The translations under genes were made by a program, and so were the position numbers. The notes beneath the pieces were generated by a model. It saw only the letters and a program-made list of their open reading frames with translations, did not search any database and was not told the DNA's origin. A DNA stretch of 64,000 nucleotides from Trichostrongylus colubriformis (taxonomy: Eukaryota > Nematoda > Chromadorea > Rhabditida > Trichostrongylidae). Below are positions 12,552 through 22,189 of the stretch, piece after piece (the first letter of the stretch is position 1; each line of letters begins with the position of its first letter). Location: contig OZ022256.1 in the NCBI GenBank assembly GCA_963978905.1, positions 6,183,501-6,247,500 of the forward strand, in the 5' to 3' direction.

Positions 12552-13934
12552 GGGCCTTAGATGTTCTCTGAATAGATACAACATTCTTGTTCATTTACCA
12601 GTTCGTACGATTAAAAGAACCAACGAAAATTTGATATGACGATTCGCGTCATGGCGCCAGGGAATATCTGAGGCAGCCGTGCCAGCAAGGAGGTCCATTT
12701 GAATGAAAAAGGGATTAGAACACGCATCACAACACTTCCACTAATTCTCACGTATGATTTCCGGAGGATTGGGTATAGAAGTTATAAGAAGCTCCTTCTA
12801 ATGAACGATCCATGCTTCAATGACTCAGAATCTGACAGATGATTAATTATGATCCACCAGTATTGTGAACCAGCCAAGTTTGAAAGCTCACTTTGAGCGG
12901 AAGCGTGTAATGCGGAAAGCGCCCTCTATTAATATCCAGGGGAGACATATTTATTAATGTTGAATGAATAAGGCTGAACTTGAGTTACCATCGCGAATGA
13001 GGATCAAAGCCGAAAAAGGGTAGCAGCGGGAACTGTGACGCAATATCACGTACTGTATTCATTACATCAAATACACCTAACAACACAGCCATCACAATCT
13101 TCCTGCACACCGTTTGAGAGAATGATACTTACGTACTTTAATCAGATATTCTGCGTTTTTCTTTAGATACAAAATATATTACTGTAAGTCAAATTCATAT
13201 GATTTTGAGTCTGAGCCAATGTAGGAGAAGGCACCGATTTGGAGAAATGTTCCCACAACAAGCCGCGTTCGTACATTGCGGCACCGGTGGCGACGGTGAC
13301 AGCTTGACGCATTCATCATTACGAGGCTCTTTTCCCGAAAATTTTCGATGGAACTTGCTGGAACATGACAAAACGTGAAAATAATGCAAATCCGACAAGT
13401 TGAAAACATGACAGATTGGTCGTGAAACGAGAGGGGGGGGGGCGTATAGGAGATTTGTACCCTCCACCCTTTGTGAAAGCATAAACGGAAGGGGCAGTTC
13501 GTCTGCGGTTGCAGCGCGTGTTCACGGAACGTTCCAAATCTACTCATCTAAAGTCCGATAAATTTCAACAATTCATAATTTTTGATCTGATCAGTCTCAG
13601 TCCTGATCATGATACTACCACAGATTATACGCAACTGTACTTCTATGGATTTTGAATACATTATTTTAGTTTGCTTCATAAATGCACATGAGGTTTACGT
13701 GCAAAATGTGAATGACCACTCATAGTCGGCTTCATAAGAACGCATTGGTTTTTTTGCTACTCTTGAACAGCAAAGAAACTGATGTGGTGAGCTTTCCTAG
13801 GCAGCATTCATAGTTGCAGAATTAGAGAAATCTGAAGTGCGTGGACTATGCGAAATGCGCTGAAAGGGAATAGAATGTACCGTTTGGAAAAACTTGTGAA
13901 CTGGTTTCAAAGGAATCGTCCACGGAAATTCAAA
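12552..13934. other. No gene recognised
   Basis: Frames of 90-120 codons on the minus strand at 13,179-13,547 have no family resemblance and include a poly-G run near 13,433-13,442. Nothing else stands out. Confidence 0.4.
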
Positions 13935-14162
13935 GGATGTGTGCAGATATGACAGCAAATCGCTTCGCGGCGTTTCACTCCTGGCGCCACCACTACGACT
14001 CGCCGTATCAATTGCCCTTGGAAGCCGGCCGAGCGTGACTGCGTCACGTCTGCGCTTCCACTCATGCCACACTGCCTCGCTTGAAGGCTGTCATGCTCTG
14101 CCGGTGACACTCGCACCTGCCGCGGGCGGCCAAGCGATTCGCTGTCATATCTGCACACACCC
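13935..14162. mobile_element. 228-bp MITE, GTGTGCAGATATGACAGC ends
   Basis: It has terminal inverted repeats of roughly 28 bp (left GGATGTGTGCAGATATGAC, right the inverse ending GCACACACCC). The GC-rich body includes CACACTGCCTCGCTTGAAG. A second copy at 57,861-58,098 is nearly identical apart from small indels, indicating recent spread. No target-site duplication is visible. Confidence 0.75.
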
Positions 14163-15145
14163 ACTAGAGAGACAGACAACGGGGTGGGGCATCCGAGCGG
14201 GTTTCTACACTAGAGAGCTGAGCAGCAGAGAGGGTAAGTTCACGTGAAGAGGCACGAAAAGCAAGAAGCAAATTACCTCTGGGCGCGAAAATTTGAACTG
14301 CTCTCTGGCCGCAGACGTGTCCAGATGCTGTAGTGGGAAATGTGACAAGAATTCGAACGTGCCGCTCTTCCATCACTCTTTCGATTTTTCATCGGAATAA
14401 TGGAAATTCCTTAATTCTTGTAATGTTTCCTTTCATGTACTGTATCTAGTAGAGTGATAATGAAAGTAATCAGAATCACGGATTTTCCATTTACTATTCC
14501 TTTAATTTTTACACGATTTCCACAATCACGCTAATTCCACGACCCTGGCTTTTTTATAGATTCTGTGGCGCTTCATGCAAGAAACATCTCTGGCAGGTGG
14601 GTCTACGGGTATCGGGCCGGACACGCGCTCACCCACTGCCATTGCGTGATTTGAGCGGCGAATATTCAAACGGCCAACGAAACGGCAAATCACCCGAAAG
14701 ATATGAAGTCTCGTGTACAGTCGCATTTCGAGTTTAATCGAAATTAAACACATGCCTTTCCAAAAATGATTAAAAATAGATGGTCCGTAGTGTCTCGGGA
14801 ATCATGAATTGAGACTAAAATCAAATTCGAGCAACAAAAAAGGAAATTTCAAACAATGTTAGGGCGAAAATCTTTGGCTTTTTACAACAAAAGATGTACT
14901 GATTACTGATAAATTAAGTGTTTTCCTATCCAGAACAGGTCTTTTCCATTTTCCTCGATCAGTGACCAAAGTATTTTCATTGTTATTATTTATTCGAAAT
15001 AAGTTCGAGTTTAGTAAGAACCTTCAACGCAAGGAATAAAAATTTACGATTTTGCTCATTGTTTACTATTCGAGAAAACATTGTATAAATAGCGTAAAGC
15101 ATCAGCAAAAAAAAATTATGAAATTGTCGGAGAGCAGCTCCTTAT
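14163..15145. other. No gene recognised
   Basis: AT-rich in its second half (14,760-15,145). I see no exon chain, RNA gene or repeat boundary that I can support. Confidence 0.4.
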
Positions 15146-15493
15146 TTGCCCCTAAACTTCAATTTAGAATTTTACGCTAACTGGATCCGCTCACCTAACA
15201 CTATCACGCCTGTAGCAGCAGACAGAGGACAAGTAAATCAAGTTTCGGCTCCCAATCGATTTTCGCCGTTGAAAGCGGGTGGACCCAGTTTCCAATTACG
15301 CCCTCTATTGCTTCAAAAGGATACTTCTCAGGCTCATTGTGCACAGGGTATGACCCCACTCCTCATTGACAGGAGGGCTTTGAAAGACATTCAATTTATC
15401 GGTGCCGCGCTGAAGGGCGCGCAAAAAGGCGTGGCCCAAACATCACCTTACGCCCTTCCTCCAATGATGATCGAGTCTCCGCCCGCCTCTTAG
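15146..15493 (+). CDS. Unassigned 115-codon open frame
   Basis: The open frame (MPLNFNLEFYANW...) is unusually long for this AT-rich stretch and ends at TAG just before a donor-like CAAGTAAGG. It lies 325 bp upstream of the proline-rich gene and on the same strand. No domain is recognised. It could be an upstream exon region of that gene or a chance frame; the in-frame stop before the donor argues against a simple join. Confidence 0.2.
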   Translation: MPLNFNLEFYANWIRSPNTITPVAADRGQVNQVSAPNRFSPLKAGGPSFQLRPLLLQKDTSQAHCAQGMTPLLIDRRALKDIQFIGAALKGAQKGVAQTSPYALPPMMIESPPAS

Positions 15494-15817
15494 CAAGTAA
15501 GGAATGTGTCTTAAAAGTCTAAGTTATGTAGTTACTTGTAAGGCAACTAGCAACACATTTTGCTTCACCACCGTCCCCTGTGGTCCCTCTAATAGTGCTC
15601 ATTAATTGACCATACTTAGTACCGCTCGTAGTGCCCTCAGACCCTGCTTGCTACCACTGAAATTCCAAAGAATTACTGGAAGGTTAAACTGATGATAAAA
15701 AATTCAAATCATATGCTATTCGAATGACTCAATCTCGTTATCCCATATCATTACCATTGTCTTCGTAAACAAACCTGAATATAAATACCGCAACACAGGG
15801 TTAGGTTCATTTTTTAG

Positions 15818-16283
15818 ATGGGTGGACAAGACGCTTACGAGTTTGCTGGTGCGCTCGCCGGGGCGGGCGGCGCACCACCGCCTCCACCGGGAGTACCACC
15901 ACCACCACCTCCACCTCCGCCGCCCCCTCCTCCTCCTCCTCCACCAGGAGCGCCACCACAGCCCCAACCTGGAGCAGCACCTGGGGTGCCAGGACAGCCA
16001 CAAGCAGGGCCGATACCAGTTGCGGCGACCCCGCGAACTCAGGTATTCACATGCCTTACTTTAAGATCTCTCATGCAAATCATGCGATATTATTTTCTCA
16101 CTTTCAGACTGAAGCACAGAAGAAAAGCGCGGTGGGCTCAAGTTGTACGCAAGTGTATTCGATACGTTTTAAAAAAGACTTCAGGGCAAAAAAAGAGGAG
16201 GCAAGAAGAAACAAAAGAAGAAGCCGGAGAAACGGGAAATTATGAGCGAGGGTGACACAGTACAGAGTGAGACGCATACGTGA
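15818..16283 (+). CDS. Small Pro-rich/Lys-rich protein, three exons
   Basis: The exons are 15,818-16,042, 16,108-16,131 and 16,185-16,283, all in phase 0. They predict a 115-residue protein that starts MGGQDAYEFAGALAG. It then has a proline tract (runs of PPPP with GV/GA interruptions, about residues 20-47), a PQPQPGAAPG stretch, the microexon peptide TEAQKKSA, and a basic tail GKKRGGKKKQKKKPEKREIM. It ends SETHT at TGA. Acceptors are TTTTTAG, CTTTCAG and GACTTCAG; donors are GTATTC and GTGGGC. The ATG follows the first acceptor directly, as expected for spliced-leader trans-splicing, though an upstream exon is possible. The second intron is only 53 bp. The function is unknown; the tract could bind SH3/EVH1/profilin-type domains and the tail nucleic acid or acidic partners (inference). 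Confidence 0.5.
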
Positions 16284-16919
16284 GTGCACTGTCAGACCCG
16301 TTCAGAAGTTGTTTTGATGGTTTGAGGAAACGGGCAGATGCGGAGCGTAGGAAGGTGTATCGAATGAGATGGCAGAAGAGCCGACCAAAGGCCGGACGAC
16401 TGCGTCGCAGAGTATGATTCGCCGAACGAATGCCATCCTACCATCCACCCACTAGTGCTATCCCAATGAGAAAGGAGGGACGATCACAAAGAACTTCCAA
16501 CAAATTCATGCCAGGCACTTAAACCTACACTTTGGAGCCTGAGCGCCCTTGCCTGGGGCTCAGGCAAAAATAGCGGTACACATGAAAAAGATAGTCCGCT
16601 GAGCACAATGGGCTGACTTGCATATCACTGCGGCATGCATAATCGATAATCATATCTTTCACAAGAGGGCAGGTCTGACATTATCTTTTTTTAGCGACCG
16701 ATATCATCATTCGATAAGTCATCAATCGGTTGATTATAAGGCTCAGTTTATGGCTCACACGCAGGGTCAAATGGGCCGAGAAATCGCTATGGAAGGGATC
16801 ATATTCTCGAGAAATTTTCGCGTATTCTTCACTCCTTGTTGAGTAATTATTGAACGGGCCTACGGATAAGGGTTACCAATCAATAATGGTAAAAGTAGGC
16901 ACTTATAGGCAAAAGCTTT

Positions 16920-16987
16920 GATCTTGAACGGAACTCGAACCCACACTCCATTCCGGCATATGTGCTAATCCAGTACACCATCGAGAC
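16920..16987 (-). other. tRNA-like sequence (SINE head or pseudogene)
   Basis: Read on the minus strand, GTCTCGATGGTGTACTGG is followed by ATTAGCACATATGCC and then by the B-box-like GGGTTCGAGTTCC. The outer bases GTCTCGA can pair mostly with TCAAGAT at the end. The anticodon stem does not form well, so a functional tRNA is unlikely. A related sequence lies at 57,669-57,808. Confidence 0.4.
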
Positions 16988-17049
16988 TCCCTTCACCTTG
17001 AGTCAGTTTTTGGATGGAGCATTTACCATAGTTTATCAGCACTATTATC

Positions 17050-19589
17050 GTCAGGGACCATTTTCGTGACTCAGTTGCAAGCGTTGAACGATACCCGTCG
17101 TCGATCAGAAACGCTACTATTTCTTCTCTTCATACGCCCCAAAAACTGGTGCTCTGAATCAGCTTAAAATGAATCCTGGAATCGGCTTGACAAGAAGGCA
17201 GCTGAAGTACCATCAGAGGACGCTACCATTGTCGCGGGAGATCTTAATGAGCACATTGGTGCCACGAAGAACGGCTATAGTTGTCACGGTGGCTTCGGCT
17301 ACGGGTCACGTAGCGAAGACGGCGAGCGAATTCTCGAGTACGTAAATCTCTCATCTCATAAAATTCCACAGCGGAAATACCAGAACACAGATCCACTTCA
17401 TTTCTGTCAGACAGAGAGACCAGAGACCTGTCACAGGCGCGAAGGTAAAACTTAAGAAACAGTCGCCACAGCACATCGACCGCTGATGTGCACACTAGAA
17501 ATACCTCCAAGGTTGAAACACTTCCGAGTGAGCGGACCAACGAGAATCAAATGGTGGCGGCTAAATGATGAAGAACCGGATGCAATTTCTCGTATACGAT
17601 TACCAGTATTAACCACTGTTGAGGAGACCTGGAAAAGAGTGACCGAGTCCATAACACACGCTACTCGCTCTGAACTCGGTACTACGAAGCAAGATCAGTG
17701 TAAAATTGACAAGCAAGCATGGCTGTGGACAGACTACGTCAGGAGAAAGGTGCGTGAAAAGAAGAGAACCTACCACTCATTCCTCGATGACAAGACTGCC
17801 GAAAGCTGGCTGAAGTATCGTGAGGCAAAAACTGCGGCAAAGAGGTCTGCGGTTGCTGCTAAAGCTGCCCATTTTGAGTTTGTCAACAAGAAACTTGAAA
17901 CACGTGACGGAGAGCGATACCTTTACCGACTTGCCAAAGCTCGACATCGCCAAAGCCAAGATATCGAAAAGTTTCATGGCATCAACGACGATCAGGGGCA
18001 CCTCATAATGGATCGCAGGAAAGTGGCGAAAAGATGGCGTGAGTACTTCGAGAATATCCACAGAGGAATTTACCTATCCACCCATCCCTTCCACACCACC
18101 AACATTTGGCTCTGCCCAGGAGATTGCAATTAATGAAACTGAAGAGGCCTGGAAGAAGATGACGCCAGGAAAAGCGACAGGACTTGATAACGCAGCAGCT
18201 GATCTCCGGAAGTCACGGTACTGGAACGCCGCTGAATGGCTCACGAAGTTCTTTAACCGAATCATCAAAGAGAAGGAAATTCCCGAAGACTTGCGAAGGA
18301 TCTTGACTGTCCGGATCTTGAAAAACAAAGGAAGTCCCGCAGAATGAACGAATTTCCGTTCATTCCGCTTGCTGTCTCACAGTATGAAAATCTTTCAACG
18401 TATTGTCCAGGGCCACCCTCGTGATATTATGCAACTTTCTCTCAACCAGTGCGGGTTCAGGATGTGGTACTGTAGATGTCATTCACGCTGTTCGTATTTT
18501 GCTGAAAAAACAGCGAAAAATAAATACCTGTGCATCTTGCCTATTTAGACTTGGAAAGAGCTTTTGATCGAGTGCCAAAGAAGCGATATGGTACACCTTG
18601 CGGCAGCGTAACGTTTTTGACGAGCTTATTGAGCGGGTGCGTATACTCGAATCGAGTCCAAAAGCCGAGTGTGAACTGCAGCTGAAATTTTCCATCTCAG
18701 TTGGAGTACACCAAGAATCAGCCCTCTCGCAACTCCTTTTTATTACTGACATGGATACCATATAAATACCATATCACGAGACAGAAGTTCAGAAGAAGCC
18801 CCACTGGACACTTCGTTACGCTGACAACGTCATGCTTGCTCGCAGAGACAAAAAGGAACTCGAAAAGGGAAGGCAGGCATGGTGCGATTGCTTGGCGGCG
18901 TTCGGACTTTGGTTGAATGTCGGGAAACGGAATATATGACGACAAGCATGAACGACTCAAGCTCCATTATGATCAATGGCGCTGTGCTTTCGCGTACAAC
19001 CAGCTTTAAATATCTTGGCTCGACGATTGCATCCGATGGCAGCCTGAGGCCCGAAGTCAATTCAAGCATTAGCTCCGCCTGGACCAAATGGCGCTCGATG
19101 ATGGGCGTTCTTTGCGACAAGAATATACCAAGACGGCTCGAATCGAAGATCTATAAAAGCGTCGTTCGTTCAGTCGCGATGTATGGCTGAAACGTGGCCA
19201 GTTACTAAAGAATTGAAGTACGTCTGAGCGTAAAGGAGACGAAAATGCCACGTTGGACAGCCGGAATAACGCGTTTGGAGCTTGTTCGGAATGATACCAT
19301 ACTGCAAAAGTTCGGCGTGGCTCCAATAACTGACAAACTTATACGCGAAGCTCGGCTGAGATGGTATGGCCACCTCCTGCGAGCTAGTGAAAACGCCGTG
19401 TGCAACTCAGGTCTTTCCCTCAACGTGGACGGAGTGCGGCCGAGAGGACGGCTCAAGCAGCGATGGCTCGACACATTACGTGCAGACTGTGGACAAGCTG
19501 GCATAACCCCGGCACAAGCATTCAATCGAGAAGAGTGGCGTCAATGTACCAGAAAAGCGAACCCCACAGCTGAGCGGGACAAACGCTGA
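17050..19589 (+). mobile_element. Degenerate RTE-clade non-LTR retrotransposon
   Basis: 5'-truncated. The endonuclease end is visible at about 17,227-17,345 (IVAGDLNEHIGATK, then GSRSEDGERILEY). The linker (KREKKRTYHSFLDD-like to RDGERYLYRLAKARH) is open at 17,486-18,060. Reverse-transcriptase blocks follow: EEAWKKMTPGKATGLDN (18,147), LDLERAFDRVPKK (18,547), the catalytic YADD box changed to YADN (18,817-18,828), RTTSFKYLGSTIASDGS (18,995), and the C-terminal RWYGHLLRA through RWLDTLRAD (19,360-19,490), ending at TGA 19,587-19,589. Frameshifts are visible near 18,070, 18,350-18,700, 19,188 and 19,209. The copy is dead. Downstream DNA to about 19,680 may be its 3' tail. Confidence 0.85.
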
Positions 19590-19734
19590 AGAAAAAGGAG
19601 AAGATCAGCACTCCCAAATTTAACGTACTGAGCCGGTTGGACAATATCGGCATCAAACCGTGGAGCTGAAACCTTAAAGGTACTGGGAAGGAGCAAGGTA
19701 GATAATAGTACAGAAACACTATCCTGTGTGAGCG

Positions 19735-19870
19735 AACATTCGAGCCCAGAGGAGATGATGTTAAGCGAAACTCGTGTTAAAAAACGCGCTATCGTGATCC
19801 CAACGGCTTCACCTCGAACTGCACACTTTAGTAGCCGAGTTGCATGTTGGTGGCTGTTAGAGAAGGCGGT
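19735..19870 (+). repeat. Fragment of the ~380-bp dispersed repeat
   Basis: The block running from AGATGATGTTAAGCGAAACT to TAGTAGCCGAGTTGC parallels the left half of the copy at 11,023-11,403. It lacks the right half. Confidence 0.4.
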
Positions 19871-20208
19871 ATGATTTCATTCATGATATGTTGACCAACT
19901 ATACAACAAACAGGAACAAAAAAGTGAAACACTGAAAGGAAGAGTAAGCGAAGAAATACAAAAAAAGCGTTTGCGATAAAAAACATCCCATGAATTCACA
20001 ATCGACGACATAGCAAAGCGCCGTATGTGTAATTGCCGAACTACAAGCTGGTACCGTAGGCTGAAACTGCCTTCTCCCCATGTCTTTAAGTATATATCGC
20101 CAACCGGCTCAGCACCTCAAACGTGGGAGTGCTGATATGCTACGGTAAATACAGCATTTAGGAGCTGAGTTGAAGACAGCACTTGAATTAGGGGTAATAC
20201 GGTAATTG

Positions 20209-20360
20209 AGAAATCCCTGAGAGAAGTCACTTACATGGAAACTATAGGTGTGAGAAGGCTATCTGTGGCGAAATCCCGGTAAAAAAGTGCGCCTCCGAGC
20301 TGTAGGAACGGCACAACGGATAACACTTGGCTCCTTGATGACCGACCCCTTCTACTAGGG
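20209..20360 (+). repeat. Dispersed repeat matching 9,690-9,840
   Basis: GAAGTCACTTACATGGAAAC through GAGCTGTAGGAACGGC, then GATGACCGACCCC, follows the same order as the segment at 9,690-9,840. No coding sequence is seen. The stretch from 20,906 to 21,369 beside it has no recognisable feature. Confidence 0.45.
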
Positions 20361-20569
20361 TAAACTTTGCCGAAGAGTGACCAAGGTGGTGCAGAGTAAT
20401 GAGCGTGATAGCAGAATGACCCTTATCGTGTCGTGTTGATGCCGTATTGATCGAAATGACGTAGTACTTGACGTGTCAGCTTTCGTGGTGAACACGTCCA
20501 CCGGTCAGTATCAAAGATTGGAAGGGATGAAGCAACCGAGTTATCCTTAACTTTGCCTTTACGAACACA

Positions 20570-20905
20570 CCGCGCGATATTCGGATCACTGGCTCACTTC
20601 ATGGGCTAGTAAGTCCTTGGATAACTGGTCATGCTGCACCTTTGTTGCGGCTGCCCGGTGCACCTTTCCAGTGTTGTGCCTGCTTGAACCTTGAACACAA
20701 CCTAGCCACGCCCACCCACCCAAATCACACCTAGCCTTAGACCAACAAATTTCCAACGAGACGCTCACTTGTAGAAGGAAACTTACAATAAGAGGAGATG
20801 ATTTGATGAAACAGCCTTCTCGATAATGAAATCGGCTTCCACATTGCAAATTGTTCGTTTAAGGCCAGGTGTGATCTGGTTGGGTGGGCGTTGGTCATCA
20901 TACCG
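20570..20905. mobile_element. Diverged copy of the 6.1-kb MITE
   Basis: In inverted arrangement it contains ACACACCGCGCGATATTCGG, a GTTGCGGCTGCCCGGTGCACC block, CAAATCACACCTAGCCTTAG and CCAGGTGTGATCTGGTTGG. All of these are landmarks of 6,135-6,483. The right terminus is lost. Confidence 0.55.
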
Positions 20906-21369
20906 CTAACATGCTGACGGAGCTAACTGCTATAGACTCAATCTTTGTCCAACCACTGGGTAGAACGATGTCGATTCCCTTTACAATCCGGTTCTCATCG
21001 AAATGTAAAAGACATGACGTGGAGCATTATTTACTTTCCAGAGACTGAGAAAATTCAGATTCATTTTAGCGCATACGTTCCTCATGTTAGGGCATGCGTC
21101 CCTATGTTTCAGAAGGATAACAGGCTGGCTTCAGTACAGCAGAGACAAACACGGAACCAAAAGTTATTGAAGAGTGGAACATTTAAAACCACAATAACTT
21201 TCCAGAGAGCCAAATAGTTTTAGTCACCCATTGCTAATGCGCCCATACCACAACAACGTTCCTTTTACAAATACATGTTAGCGCTACAATGTCATTTCTA
21301 AGTGGTTCGACGAAATCAATATCAGCTGCACCTCGTCGAGTCACCCTTCACTAGTAGCCCCGTGCCATA

Positions 21370-22050
21370 ATATTGGGTAGTCTAAAAAGTTTTTTCGTAT
21401 TTTCAAATACCGCTTTCTCCCTCCAAACTGCTTTCCAGCAATCTCTTCTGTACATACACATGTAGTACAAGTCCACACGCATCTCTAGGTATTATTGTCT
21501 TCCATCTCCCGGATAACCCTTTCCGGCAAAATAGACATATCAGTGGTCAACCTCATTTTCAATACAAAAATTATAAAAAATTTTTTCTTCGAATGGCTAG
21601 ACAGGGAAGGGAAAAGGTGATAATCCGATGGAGCAAGATGAGGGCTATAAGGTGGATGAGGCAGCAATTTTTATCCAAGCTCGAGAATTTTTTGGCGAGT
21701 CATTTTTTCACTAGTGGTAAAAAATTTTTGAAAGTTTTCTTTTAAAAAATTTTCGAGCTTGGATAAAAACTGCTGCCTTATAGCCCTGGTTTTGCTCCAT
21801 CGGATTATCATCTTTTCCTTTCCCTGTCTAACGCCATTCAAAGAAAAAAATTGGAATTGAAAATGAAGTGACTCTTGATATTTTTATTTTGCCGAAAAGG
21901 GTTGTCCGGGAGATGGAAGACAACAATACCTATAGATGCGTGTGGACTTGTGCTACATATATATGTACAGAAGAAATTTTCTGGAAAGCAGTTTTGAGGG
22001 AAAAAGCGGTATTTAAAAATACGAAAAGACTTTTTAGACTACCTAATATG
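21370..22050. mobile_element. Head-to-head mariner 3' ends (large inverted repeat)
   Basis: The two arms of about 300 bp are inverted copies of the same mariner 3' end. On the minus strand the left arm still encodes PHPPYSPHLAPSDYHLFPSL and, after a gap, ILPERVIREMED. The right arm on the plus strand carries a decayed copy ending ILPKRVVREMEDNN. These are the C-terminal signatures of mariner transposases. Outer ends read ATATTGGGTAGTCTAAAAAG and the inverse of CATATTAGGTAGTCTAAAAA. TA dinucleotides flank both sides (21,368-21,369 and 22,051-22,052). The spacer is about 50 bp and T/A-rich. Neither arm can encode an active transposase. Confidence 0.8.
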
Positions 22051-22189
22051 TAAAATTCAAGTCCCAACCTTTGCTACTGCGCGAGATATGGATTTTCAGT
22101 CAAACACACACACAAATACCTCAACAAGCACACTTAGCCAATTACATAAAACTTATCCGATTACATGAGAGTCTGAGCCTTATTTTCAG

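Noticed and set aside
15807..16001. Minus-strand frames across the polyproline tract
   Set aside because: Shadows of the CCX repeat on the coding strand.
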